Source: Sycon ciliatum (taxonomy: Eukaryota; Porifera; Calcarea; Leucosolenida; Sycettidae). From it: 64,000 bases of DNA. Shown piece after piece: positions 11,098 to 21,999 of this stretch. The stretch is from NCBI RefSeq assembly GCF_964019385.1, contig NC_088654.1, positions 25,132,941 through 25,196,940 on the forward strand, given 5' to 3'. The notes under the pieces were generated by a model. The model did no database searches and was not told the DNA's origin. It saw only the letters and a list, made by a program, of their open reading frames with translations. The translations under genes and the position numbers were made by a program. The stretch's first letter is position 1. Each line of letters opens with the position of its first letter.

Positions 11098-12789
11098 TGT
11101 TGTGAAACCACAAGTTCTCGAGAGTGAAAGGCCTTCTCGCTTGTGACATTGTGTTCGCTTCAATGCAGTTGTATCCCGACTCCACCGTACCGCTGATGTT
11201 TACGACGTGGTATACGCTACAGGCACTATGTGCGATTTGCTGGGTGCGCTGTAGTTGTATGTTGCATGTGTATGCTTTTCTCATAAATTATACGCTGTCA
11301 TTTTCACGCTATAACTACCTGGTGGTTTTAGTGTTAGTCTCTTTGAATTCTTTATTCTCACGATGGCACCATCGCCAATAAGAGATAAATTGATGAGAAG
11401 GTGAGATTGTGGGTTAAACAGTTGGAAAGTGATTTACATCACTTTGAACTTTACAAGTATGGGAGAGGGTGAGCGCTGCAGGAGCAGATTGAGTTAATCA
11501 GCAGTGAGCAGATTTCTTGTTTGAAAGCAGGTCGGGAGGAGACGTCACGAATGCTAGCAGGGAGGGCATTGTAGTATTCTAGGGACTTGTACAGTGGGGA
11601 GTCTTTACAGCGATCGGTTCTGGCGGGTGGGGGTGCCAAGTGCGTGCGTGTCGAAGGCTGTACTGGGCCGTAACTTGAGCGGGGGTGTTGAGCAAGCGTA
11701 TGTGTTGTGGGGCATTTTGGTATTTTATGGAGTGAGCAAGAAGGGTGAGCTTCACTTTGCGGCGAGAGAACATTGTCGGCCATTTGAGCCGATGGAGCAG
11801 TGTTGAATGATCCAGAGGAGTGTAAAGGGGGAGACGGAGGCAGATTCTGGCCGCCTTGTGCTGGATTCGCTCAAGACGGTCAAGGGCTGCGATTGAGAGC
11901 GGGGTGACAGCAATGCATGCATATTCAATTATAGGCAGGATATGCGTTTTGTAAATGAGAGAGAGTGATTTAGTGTGTAGAGTTGATTTGAGCCTAAAGA
12001 GAATATTAAAAGATTTTACGGCTTTCTTCAGCACAAAGTCAAGGTGGGCTGACCATCTTAGGTCGTACTGAAAGATGATGCCGAGGTGACGATGTTGTGT
12101 TACTGTTTCTAATAGGGTTTGGCCAAGTTTTATTTCGGGTAGTCGTGGTGGGGGTCGGTTAGCATGGTAGAACGGGAGGATGACGGTTTTCGTTTTATTG
12201 ACTAGCAGGTGCCAGCGCTCTAGCCATTCTGCTGCGGCATCGACGCTTCTATGTAGCGCAGCCTCACACTCAATGTAGCTGCCTGCAATGGCAATTAGTG
12301 CGGTGTCGTCCGCGAACTGGCTACACGAGGTTGTAGCATTTTCACAGGCAGTGGGCAGGTCAATGGTGTACGCCAGGAACAGAAGTGGTCCCAGGACCGA
12401 GCCCTGGGGCACTCCTGCTGGTATTGGTATGAAGGCGGATGTTGTGCCTTCAACCTGCACCCGCTGTCTGCATCCTGTCAAGTAGGCTTCGAGCCAATTG
12501 TGAGCCTTGCCGTCGACACCATAGTGGCTCAGCTTTTTCAGCAAGCCTTGATGCCATACACGATCAAAGGCTTTACTGAGATCGAAGAAACACGTTACAA
12601 CATGCTTCCCCACATCCCTAGCTGTGGATATCTGGTGGACAATCCGTGCGAGTTGCAGAGTCATTTCATTCATTGTTCATTGTTATTAGTCGATGGAAGT
12701 GAAATATACTGTTGAGAATAAATAGTTGTCCTCGTGCCATGTGGGGTCGTTCGTTCCTGATACTAAAGAGAACCAGAGGGTTCACAACA
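11098..12789 (+). repeat. 3' LTR of nested element (with LINE insertion)
   Basis: It corresponds to the 5' LTR but is interrupted by a minus-strand LINE at 11340-12662, flanked by AGTC (11336-11339 and 12659-12662). Confidence 0.88.
11340..12658 (-). pseudogene. 5'-truncated LINE in the 3' LTR
   Basis: The minus-strand frame runs from about 12658 to 11579 with FFDLSKAFDRVWHQGLL, GVPQGSVLGPLLFLAY, the catalytic SQFADDTAL, then a thumb region (LGIIFQYDLRWSAH). The extreme C-terminus (YYNALPASIRD) lies in a shifted frame at 11451-11600. Its 3' end (11340-11470) matches the tail fragment at 54131-54275. The upstream endonuclease is missing. Confidence 0.85.
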
Positions 12790-13855
12790 TTTGGCGTTGC
12801 CGTACCAACAACTCACAGGAGCTGATTCCGTCTGAAGTCGAAGGCATGTGGCAGAAACTGGCTGTGGACCTCGTCACTATCGATGGTAACACCCCTCTTA
12901 TCCATTATCGATTATGGCTCTCGTTTCCCCATTCTGCGACATCTACGCACACCTACTTCTTCTGCTGTTATGGACGAGCTGGATGACATCTTTTCTATGT
13001 TCGGTCTTCCATCAACACTCGTCTCTGACAATGGCCCGCAGTTCGCATCGGAGCAGATGTCAACTTTCCTCAGCCCGTCTCGGAGTCCACTACATCAAGT
13101 CCAGCCCCAGGTACCCACGCTCCAATGGAATGGTTGAGAGGTTACATCGGGTGTTCAGGGAGCGGTTATCAGCTCTCAAGCTCCATCTTCCATTCCAGAG
13201 ACGCCTCAATCCGGTCCTGTTTGATATCCACAACTCGCGTCACCGGATGCTGGGAACGTCTCCGAGCGCCGCCATGTTTACACACACCACACGTACCAGC
13301 GTGCCAACAGCAATCACACCCCACATTGTCAACCCAGACCATCAGTTGAAAGCAAAGGCTGCCATGGCGGATCAGCATGATTCACGCCGTGGAGTGCAGT
13401 CTCTTCCCAAGTTGAAGCCTGGGGCCAAGGTTATCGTCCAAGACGGATATTGCGATCCAACTCGGCCGTGGATGGTCGTGGATCAGTATGGCCGTCAGGT
13501 AGGAGTGACGGATGGGTGTCGAGTTCTGCTGCGCAACCGCCAGCACGTCCGTGAGTTTGTGTCTCCCTGCGGAGCAGATGCCGGAGCCACGACTCTGCAT
13601 CCTTACCAAGTAGCAACCCACTCGCCTCTGCAGCGTATGTCTCCACCACCCCGCTTTGCAGTGCCACCACCCGTCGCGAAGTTGCCAGCGCAATCCTCGA
13701 CCATCCCTGACCTACCGCCACCCCGTCACAGTGTCCTGACAGCATCATCGCATCGCCTGCCGCCACTCCGCCATCACCTGTGCATGAGTGGCTCTCATTA
13801 CTATGGTGAAGGAGCGGGAAATACGGATAGTGAGTATAGTACGTTCCTATTATAA
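12790..13855 (+). pseudogene. Gypsy integrase core and C-terminus
   Basis: Continues the integrase interrupted at 8850. It shows WQKLAVDLVTIDG (first catalytic Asp), SDNGPQFASEQ (second Asp) and RSNGMVERLHRVFRE (Glu) in three different frames, so at least two frameshifts are present. A Pro-rich tail ends at the TAA near 13853. Confidence 0.85.
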
Positions 13856-13860
13856 ATATA

Positions 13861-14281
13861 CTTATCACTCTTCTATATCGACCTCCACTAATTCTCGTGA
13901 TCCTTGACTGGTCCTATATTACCCATATCGCCGCAATATCGACCGCTTATATCGACCGCTTGTATCGACCACTTAGGCATTGTAATCTTTCGACTTTGGA
14001 GGGACTTAGTATTTTTCTCTCCACTTCAAAAAGAAAAATTGAAAGAAAGAAGACAAAGGAAGAGAACAAGCAGGATTCGAACTCACAACAGTATGAACCT
14101 CAAGCAACTCCTTATACCACCCAGCCACTGTGCTGCAGATGCTGAACCCTGTTGTTCTTACAGCCTTGTACCCAAAATAGGCAACATCCTATGTACACTA
14201 TAGTACAAATGCTATACTAAAAAGGTTAAAATTGCTCCTAAACGTTCAAATTTTGGGGTTATGGCAAAGGAATCGTGATAA
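13861..14281. other. Intergenic/intronic stretch with tRNA-like block
   Basis: No gene. Repeated ATCGACC motifs occur at 13878-13970. A tRNA-like internal promoter pair on the minus strand is listed separately. Confidence 0.5.
14068..14150 (-). repeat. tRNA-like sequence (SINE or tRNA relic)
   Basis: On the minus strand a TGGCTGGGTGG block (A-box-like) precedes GAGTTCGAATCC (B-box) by roughly 35 bases, as in tRNAs and tRNA-derived SINEs. The arms do not fold into a convincing tRNA by eye, so an active tRNA is unlikely. Confidence 0.4.
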
Positions 14282-14405
14282 ATAGGATATTGACCAAGAC
14301 GAGGTCTATATGGGAAATATAGGCCTCGTAAAAGACCTCGGCGGACCTCGGTCTTTTACTCGGCCTATATTTCCCATATAGACCTCGTCTTGGTCAATAT
14401 CCTAT
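14282..14405. repeat. 124-bp palindrome (hairpin element)
   Basis: Arms of about 60 bp starting ATAGGATATTGACCAAGAC are nearly perfect inverses around a centre at 14343/14344, with little spacer. Similar in size to the palindrome at 62764-62893 but unrelated in sequence. Confidence 0.9.
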
Positions 14406-16018
14406 ACATATTACACCGGCAAGCTCGTCGGAACGCACAGTAACACCACAAGCCTCAGATCAGCAGCAGTCCCCCGTTTCCTCACATCGGTTTCACGATT
14501 GTGTCCTTACACGATCAGGTTGCCAAGTTAAGTTTACGGAGAAGGCAAAAGTCGGACTTGCGTAAGGTAACGCAATGATCTGGGTGTATTCTCAGTCTCT
14601 GCAGAGTTGTACTGCAGTCGCAGCAGCACCGTACTGACACATTATGCCAGTACCTATATCTATTATCTTTTCTTTTTGTATTGCAGTCTCAGCAGTGCCG
14701 TACTGACATATTTTGCCGGTAACTATATCTATTTTAAAACAAACGGCGAGGAGACAATAATTTTATAACCGCAATCAATAAGACAAGCTGAATCGACATT
14801 TGTGTACACTGTATTCATGCAATGTAAAACGGTGGAGACAATGTGAAATAAAACGATGAAAATATGAAGAACTAGTGTAGAGAAAATAAGGATTCAAACA
14901 AGTTTTCGTACAACACTCATCAGGAATCGTCGTTGTACTAAAGGACACTGAAACAAAATTGAACTATTATAGAAAATCTAAGTTTGAGAAATGACACTAA
15001 GGACAACAGCTGTGAAATTTACAAGTGTGAATTTTAACAATGAAAGCGAGAGCGATAACGAATGCGTGTGCTAACAATAAACTTGCAACTGAAAAAAATG
15101 AACAAAAAAAGTGTCATAGTCGAAGAAAAGTGCTGTTCTACTGAGGCGTTCGATTTTGCATGCTTCTTGTTCGCATAGCTTCCCCTTTTCTTGATCTTCG
15201 CATCTTTTGAGCCACGCAAGTTGTGTGGAATGTTGCTTTGCGTCCTTGAATCGTGGTTTGACCGTATTGTCCAATGGTCTTGCCAGTATCGTCATCGGCA
15301 TGCATGAACATTCGCCAAAGTCCTTCACAGCAGAGACTTTCAGCTCCTGCTTATCTTGGTTGCGCTCACCTCTCCCTCATTAAATAATAATACAGTCTTC
15401 ACTGAAGGGGAAAGAGCCCAAACACCATTCGCGTGTTGAATATTTTGTTGAAGGCAAATCCGCATTCAAAATGCTTCTCAATAAGGTGTAGGAACTTGGC
15501 ACCGATGCTGGTCTTTACATTGAAGTAAAAGAGAGGGTTATACCAGATCACATAAATATTCCCTTTACTTCGCTTTATTTTTCCCTGCTGCATTATCAAT
15601 GAATTCCATTTGTCGTGGATGGCCGCTGGCAGCAAGGGATCTTGGGATGGCGGTTTGGCATCTTCGAAAACCTTTTCATTGGGGTCGAAATGAGTATATA
15701 ATATTGAACACTGGAAAATGTGAAAAGAGCGAGTACTCATTTCGCAATAGTACTCGAAGCATACCATGCACTACTGTGTGCATGTACATCGAGTACTTCC
15801 GTTTATCCGATCGGTACTGCACAAAACAGGAAAGTGCACATATTACGACTTGTGAAAGCTCAGTGCTTTTATATCGCTGTGAGAAGTGCTTCCAAGAGTT
15901 AAATGTTGTCTTGGAAGAATGAGTTCAAGTATTCGATATACTCGTTTGACCCCTATATCATACCATTTCATCCTGGAATGTTCTTCTCATTATTCTTTAT
16001 GAATTGATTTCTGTGCAG
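14406..16018. other. Long intronic stretch without a gene
   Basis: Contains a 69-bp tandem duplication (14608-14676 and 14677-14745, beginning TGTACTGCAG / TGTATTGCAG). The remainder is AT-rich with short open frames only (for example minus strand 15767-15399) that resemble nothing I recognise. Confidence 0.4.
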
Positions 16019-16321
16019 TTCCACCAGCACCAACCGCTTCCATAGTTACGGTATCAGCAACAAAGGTGGTTGTCAACATCTTGCAGAATGCAGGAAACTA
16101 TCGCTTCTCTAAGTTCTGCTGCTATTTCACGCGGTCATCAGTTTCCAACATAGCCAAGTCAAACTTGACTGTAGTGCCTGTTTGTGCTCAAAAAAGTCCT
16201 GTTACGTTCTCACCAAATGAGGCCGATGCTACCTATAGTAATTCCTACTGTGCTACACAAAACACACTTGGAAAAGATGGGCGGCCAAAGTTTCTTGACA
16301 TGTTCACAACACCAGCGGCAT
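16019..16321 (+). CDS. RPTP exon: FN3-like domain 2 (divergent, Cys-rich)
   Basis: Acceptor TGTGCAG, donor GTAAGT, phase 1-1, as for the neighbouring FN3 exons. It opens VPPAPTASIVTVSATKV but lacks the strand-B Trp. It has FCCYFTR in strand C and a further Cys about 20 residues on (VVPVCAQ), then SYCATQN. Frame, length and position support an FN3 fold that has diverged; fold assignment is inferred. Confidence 0.8.
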
Positions 16322-16518
16322 GTAAGTATACCTACTATGTTTGTTATTCATTATTGGGCACCACTCACTCTCGACAAAATTAAACTTATCACACGTCTGT
16401 GTTGAAACTCAGATATTGGCTCGTGCTTCGGAGATGTGTTGGAGCTAGGTGTCAGGTCGTCGAATGCCTCAGTACTCTATCAGCTTTGTGCCTATTTGTT
16501 GCACTTTCTGACTGTGTT

Positions 16519-16725
16519 CAGGGGCGTCGGACACGGTACAATCACCACGGTATTGACCCCACCACTTTTTGCCCCAGTCACCCCGTGAATCAATAAAATA
16601 CACTGATCTGGACTATAAATTTCCAAATTTTTCGGCTCCGCCACCACTCTCCGGGGATCCCCCGCAAGTAAATTGTACTTCAGATGGCTGACCGTACCAC
16701 ACTAAAATACCTTCCGACGCCCCTG
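16519..16725. mobile_element. hAT-type MITE
   Basis: CAGGGGCGTCGGA at the left and its inverse TCCGACGCCCCTG at the right bound 207 bp with no ORF. Flanks GTGTT and GTATT may be a 5-bp duplication with one change. Confidence 0.7.
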
Positions 16726-17158
<433 letters not shown>

Positions 17159-17235
17159 TTTTTCCTTTCTACATTCATCACACTTCTGTGTTGAAATCCC
17201 AAGAGGATTTCTGTTGCCAGCACTGTTCTATACTG

Positions 17236-18076
17236 CAGGGATGAATTTATCCGGTATCGCATCGCAGTTTGCGATTCAAAATCGATCGAGTGCGACTCAA
17301 AAATCACAGCGACTCGCAGGAAACTGCGATGCATAAACGGCACTGCATACTAGCTCGCGCAGTCTGTAAAAGTGATGCTGTGACTATGTCGTACACTCAC
17401 GACACCTGTACAGTGCACGGACCCCGTTTTTTTCTCGGGAAGGTGTGATTTCTAGTACATGTACCTGTGAACCCTGGCTGGCTTCGCGTGCACATACTAT
17501 ACTGACTGTACTGGTGTCCTTTTTGAACTACACGTACAGCTTTGCGCGGCTTTCATTCAGTAAGTCCAGTAAGTTCATGTACTTTCCGTACTGACAAGCA
17601 TCATCTTTCCTCCACGATCCCGGCGGAGGTCTTGTTGTTTGTTTTCTTCTTTCTGGTTCACTTACCCCTTTTCGTGACATTATAGCTTTCTGCTTGTAGC
17701 CAGTCGGTCTTTCTGGTCGTGAGGAACTTTTGGTATCACGTTCGTCCTTCTCTCTGACAATTGTCCAAGCTGTAGTTTTTGTCTAGTCTGGTTCTGCCTC
17801 CAACATGTCTGTACGACAGAGTACCTTTGAGAAGTGGGTGGCAGAGGTCGATGTCCAGAAGAAATGGCTTGGTTCTGAGAAAGCTACAGGTGCAGCGGTG
17901 ACGCTAATTTTCTGCCAGCTATGCAGACAGCACGAGTCCTCCCTCCGTGGACTGAGAAATTTTAGTCGGTCTTCGTGGAAGAAAAAGTGCTAATCAAAAA
18001 TCAAGGACTGCTACGCATTTTGGCGTTTGCGTCGCGAAAACTGCTATGCAAAAAAATGACAGTAAATTCATCCCTG
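17236..18076 (+). mobile_element. hAT-like element with N-terminal zinc-finger ORF
   Basis: The ends CAGGGATGAATTTA and TAAATTCATCCCTG form a 14-bp inverted repeat. Both are flanked by TACTG (17231-17235 and 18077-18081), a 5-bp duplication. It contains the short ORF at 17805-17993. No transposase catalytic domain is present, so it is non-autonomous or a deletion derivative. Confidence 0.72.
17805..17993 (+). CDS. Zinc-finger-like N-terminal fragment in hAT element
   Basis: A 62-residue ORF starting MSVRQSTFEKWVAEV and including VTLIFCQLCRQHESSLRG, a C-x2-C motif as at the start of BED-like fingers of hAT transposases and their domesticated relatives. It ends shortly after NFSRSSW, where the paired His would follow, so the finger is incomplete. 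Probably a truncated transposase start. Similarity is from memory, not a search. Confidence 0.5.
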   Translation: MSVRQSTFEKWVAEVDVQKKWLGSEKATGAAVTLIFCQLCRQHESSLRGLRNFSRSSWKKKC

Positions 18077-18199
18077 TACTGTATGCAACACTGTATACCA
18101 TGGTAATTAAAAGGATATGGGATGTGTATAATGCAGACACGGTCCCTACACATAGACTCCCTGTGTGAATACACATTGGATTCAAGGGTCGAACAAACA

Positions 18200-19279
18200 T
18201 ACTTCCTCCGTTAACAAAAACTTCGTGATGGATTTTTGAGGGGCTGGTTTGGGCACAAATTGCCGTGAAATGAGTCGCAATCACTTTCTTGGCCTTCCCT
18301 GGCATGCAATGAAAGAGGTACGATGCAAGGAAAGCGACCTTTCACAACAAGCCGAGCGGAATCGATGGTTGCGCTGTGGAAGCATAGGTGATGACAGTCA
18401 TCATGGTCATGGCGAGCGAAACTGAAATACCACTTCTCCGAGGGGATATTGCGCTGCTTGGCCTCTCTACCACTTTAGCACTAAGTAAGTTGGAGAGCGA
18501 TAGAGAGCGATAAAACGGAGCAGCGAACCCACACAATGAGCGAGTGAACAAGGAGCTGCTCCGATCGCACGGCTCAATGAAAATAATTTTGAACTCAAGT
18601 TCTTGCTCAACCTGCCCAAAGCCCAGATTCGAATGCTGATGACCATGCATTCTTTCAGAACTCTGCAGTCCCATGCGAGTCTCATGGCTAAAGAAAATCG
18701 ACTGGACTTGCTAGCCGCTCCCGTTCAGAGCAGGCAGGGGCATCCATTAGAGAAAATGGAATCAGTTTGGCTGTGCCTTTACTCCTTGTTTCGCGGAGTT
18801 CTGGAGAACAAAGATGAAACCAGGGAGTCGTAAAATATTTTGCACGACTCTGGTGGAAACGAGTAGTTGCCATCGCGGCGGATCACGTAGCTTGAAAGCC
18901 AAACTTACTTGAACGACGGCGACATCAAGGTCAGCGGAGTGTGATCAAAGAAGCCGAGGCAAGGCTGAAACGAGCTGAACAACTACTCGAGAGAGAGATG
19001 ACGACTCGCGTGCAGCAGATGACGACTCGCGTGCAGCAGATGACGACTCGCGTGCAGCAGATGACGACAACAACGCAGGTCAAAAATGAGTCGAGCGAAA
19101 GCGACGCAAACTGAACTCTTTGCTCATTCCGCCAACGGTTTCTCTTGTAAAGACGCTGTACATAGGCTGGATCACTTTCGCCCAGTGATTTGCAGTCGAT
19201 ACAAACTGTTCTTGACCTGTTCTAAGCGTTTTCATATCCATCAAAATCCATCACGAAGTTTTTGTTAACGGAGAAAGTA
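18200..19279. mobile_element. TIR element of unknown superfamily
   Basis: TACTTCCTCCGTTAACAAAA near 18200 is inverted at about 19240-19279 (ends GTTAACGGAGAAAGTA), giving an inverted repeat of about 40 bp around 1.08 kb. Inside, a frame near 18940-19080 is coiled-coil-like (KEAEARLKRAEQLLERE) and runs into a 21-bp repeat. Target duplication was not clear. Confidence 0.65.
18998..19068 (+). repeat. 21-bp tandem repeat
   Basis: Three-plus copies of GATGACGACTCGCGTGCAGCA, encoding MTTRVQQ in one frame. Confidence 0.9.
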
Positions 19280-19456
19280 TACCATAGTAAACATACTTCT
19301 GTCCAATTCATCAGTTCACACTTCACAGTGAAGGTGCAGCTTACAATGCGGGTATACAATTATTGTGTAATTCCTCTTTTTCAACACCCCTGGCTTTAGA
19401 GAACTCTCCACTTTTCCAACATATCCCTTACCCAACAATTTTTCCTGTATGTGCAG

Positions 19457-19744
19457 CTCCGGATGTAGCTCCTCAAGGTGTACACTTGGTTACCAGCAAA
19501 GCCACAAGTGTGATAATTGGATGGCAGGATGTGGATGCTTACAAGTTGAATGGAATATTGGTCGCTTACAATGTGATATGTAGGAACAGTACAACACAGG
19601 TAGCATCCATCAACACGACTGCAAGCAGCACCACAGTGTCTGGTTTGATATTCAACACCGTGTACAGTGTGTCCGTTGCTGCCATCTCAACAGGAGGTCA
19701 TGGTGATTATTCACATCCTAAAAATGTGGCAACATTACAGGATG
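19457..19744 (+). CDS. RPTP exon: FN3 domain 3
   Basis: Acceptor TGTGCAG, donor GTAAGG, phase 1-1. Typical FN3: APDVAPQGVHLV, VIIGWQDVDAYKLNGILVAY, TVSGLIFNTVYSVSVAAIST and GHGDYSHPKNVATLQ. Cys in VICRN is a single extra cysteine. Confidence 0.92.
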
Positions 19745-19881
19745 GTAAGGTCTAACTCTGAAATTCATGTAAACCCTCCAGACGCAAACATACATTGCAC
19801 ATCATTTGTTCGACAATGCAATGAATTGACATATTTTGGCTCTGGGTTTTCAGCGGCATGAAGCTGAGGGTTTTTGATAGG

Positions 19882-20070
19882 AATGTCGCTCAGTGACCAG
19901 ACCCAGAAGTCTCTACGAGTGGCGACCGAATAGACATGTGGCTTCACGACGAGCCCAGCACAACTCAGGGGCCAACCAATATAGCTGGCTTGGTCCAAGT
20001 TCAACCCCACACGATCAACAGACAAAGACTGTTAGTTGCACGTTGTGATAGTCATTCAAACCCGAGCTCT
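19882..20070 (-). mobile_element. LTR fragment, same family as 43457-47479
   Basis: The minus strand matches the last ~190 bp of the 1086-bp LTR, including GTTGATCGTGTGGGGTTGAA and TTGGACCAAGCCAGC, with scattered differences. It ends next to a LINE-tail-like block. Confidence 0.8.
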
Positions 20071-20160
20071 AAGTTTGAAATCTTTTATTCTCACAATAGC
20101 CTGTGGCCAACAAGAGAAAAGAATTACAGACACGGGGTCGGATAAAGAGGAATCGAAGTT
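20071..20160 (-). mobile_element. LINE 3'-tail-like fragment
   Basis: TTTTATTCTCACAATAGC ... AACAAGAGAAAAG resembles the LINE tails at 11345-11400 and 54140-54185. Confidence 0.5.
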
Positions 20161-20178
20161 TAACTGCTTGCTGAAATA

Positions 20179-20584
20179 CAGTCAACTTTGCCAATAACGA
20201 CATTCGGCGGGGCATCAGAAAAGTGTCCTTATTCGCGAAGGGTCCGTATACCCGAAGTCCCATTTGAATGTATGTGAACCCATATTTTGTATAGTATGAC
20301 ATGCATATCAGAATGAAGCTCTTTTGCTAATGTGTACTCTCTTTTCATATTACAATTGAAAGGAACTGCAAAGTCAATTTTCTTTTAAAAGGGAAATAGA
20401 TTGGAAAAATTAGCCTTTTGCAAGTTTTGGAGCCATCTACAGGGACATGTACATGACATGTATGATGATTACTGTACAGTCATGTAGACCTACAATTACA
20501 TGACATTGTAGTTGTGCTGATCACTCCAACATGTATTTAGAAACAAAACAAAAAATAATAATAAAAAGCCCCCCCCCCCCCCCC
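20179..20584. other. Tc1/pogo-like end and intronic sequence
   Basis: TA-CAGTCAACTTTGCCAATAA at 20177 looks like a mariner/Tigger terminal repeat, but no partner end was found. A C run (about 15 nt) at 20570-20584 precedes the next MITE. Confidence 0.35.
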
Positions 20585-20965
20585 TGGCTCTGTCCTCGGG
20601 GAAAATCGCGATTCCGCGGCCGTGTTTTGCGATTTTTTTAAAGACCGCGTTTTCCGCGATTTTCTTGCGTTTTTCTGAACTTTTTTGTTGCACTACACGT
20701 ACACACAGTGCACTGTTCGGTCAGCAACGTCTCATTGTACTCAAATGCGACGAGTGCTTACACCAGAGACTTGTAACTGATTGATTTCACTACATACTCA
20801 CTGAAAATTGCCTCATATCAACTGCAAACTTGCCGCATCATAAAATATTCACCGATTTTTACCGCATATTTACCGCAAATTCACCGCAAAATATGCTATA
20901 TTATGCCGCGTTTTTTCCCCGCGTTTTTTGCGATTTTTCCGCGATTTTCCCCGGGGACAGCTGGC
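20585..20965. mobile_element. MITE with CGGGGAAAATCGCG termini
   Basis: CTGTCCTCGGGGAAAATCGCG near 20590 is inverted as CGCGATTTTCCCCGGGGACAG near 20939-20960. Subterminal GCGTTTT/GCGATTTT motifs repeat many times. No ORF. Confidence 0.72.
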
Positions 20966-21038
20966 TGCGTCTTCTTGCATGTGTGCCTTTATCCATCCAT
21001 TGTCGTTATATCCGCAGTCGTTATTAGCGAAGGTGACT

Positions 21039-21485
21039 GTAGTACTAAATATTGCGATAGAGCTTTCGGCCATATTTTCAATTTATTGCATTCCCAACTT
21101 ATCACAACCACGCGCTCTTCAGCCGAACCATACGGACACCAGCAAGGACACTTCCGTTAAGAGATAATATTGTTCCACGCCTCTAGACAGCTGTTTCGCT
21201 CCCTGTCAGAGCTCATCAGTAGAGGATGATAATGACGATAATGGAGGAATGATAATTCTGATACACCAGAAATGGCGCAAGTGCGCGTTTTCCACATAAT
21301 TATAACAATGGCATATGCAAGCTGCTAAAATGGTAAAGTGTGAGAACAGCGATAAATATTCATAGGACGCGCTCATTGGTGGAGGAACACACCACACAAA
21401 CGACGAAAAATCTTACAAGTACGTGGAATAATGATGCCACTGGAAAGTACATGTACGTTGTTTATTATTATGATGTTGCAATGTC
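21039..21485. repeat. Single arm of the foldback family at 32.7-34.8 kb
   Basis: Matches, in the same order, the right arm of 32704-34750 read on the minus strand: CTAAATATTGCGATAGAGC, CATTCCCAACTTATCACAAC, the TCTAGACAGCTGTTTCGCTC block, AATGGCATATGCAAGCTGC, and TTTATTATTATGATGTTGC. Here there is one copy rather than two inverted ones. Confidence 0.85.
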
Positions 21486-21585
21486 CATGTATGCAGGCGA
21501 GGCGAGACCCACCGCCGCGATTCCCCAACGCGACAGGCTCGGTTGCCGTTCAGGATTCACACCGACCTGTCCGCCCGTCAACAGG

Positions 21586-21965
21586 ATCGACAGCAGGAGG
21601 CCCCACTGATGCCGATGTCGATGCGCACCAGCAAACTTGTAGTCGTGAGTGTGATACGAGCAGGTCTAGTAGCAACCACTGACAAACGAGAGGCCAGCTG
21701 GGACATTCACTCCAGTCAGGGCTGCTTGGTCGACGCTTCGTATCAGCAGCTCAGCTCAGTTTGATCAAACATAAATGTTGCAGATGTGTCTTGCTTTTCT
21801 CCTTCCTTCTTCACCGACTTCTCTTGTCATCTCTCCTTCTTTCTTCACCAACTCGTCGTGTCCACTCTGCTAGACCTGCTAGTATCACACTCACGACTAC
21901 AAGTTTTCTGGTGCGCATCGACATCGGCATCAGTGGGGCCTCCCACTGTCGATCCTGTTGAGTTT
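21586..21965. repeat. Inverted repeat with ~95-bp arms
   Basis: Arms 21586-21680 and 21866-21965 are inverse copies (GATCGACAGCAGGAGGCCCC versus GGGGCCTCCCACTGTCGATC) with a ~185-bp spacer. The spacer holds pyrimidine-rich sequence. Confidence 0.8.
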
Positions 21966-21999
21966 TATCACATAGGCTGGGTACAATGGGGCTACAGAT

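Larger units (their letters stand above)
8851..12789 (+). mobile_element. Nested non-autonomous LTR retrotransposon
   Basis: LTR 8851-9729, internal 9730-11097 and LTR 11098-12789. The LTRs begin TGTTGTGAAACC (TGTTGTA in the first) and end GGTTCACAACA. A purine-rich run GGTGGGGAGAA precedes the 3' LTR, and a primer-site-like TTTGGCGACC follows the 5' LTR. It lies in the gypsy integrase with a 4-5 bp duplication (GTTGG before, TTTGG after); removing it joins the zinc-finger frame to the integrase core. Each LTR contains a separate LINE insertion; without them both are 369 bp. About seven differences between LTRs were seen by eye. Confidence 0.88.
6333..13860 (+). mobile_element. Decayed Ty3/gypsy retrotransposon (interrupted)
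   Basis: Ordered remains of gag zinc knuckles, protease, reverse transcriptase, RNase H and integrase span 6333-8850 and resume at 12790-13855. Stops and frameshifts are frequent. No LTR of its own was recognised at either end. The integrase coding region is split by the younger LTR element at 8851-12789. Confidence 0.85.

Noticed and set aside
14068..14150. Functional tRNA gene
   Set aside because: Only the internal box motifs are present; the acceptor and anticodon stems do not pair convincingly by eye.
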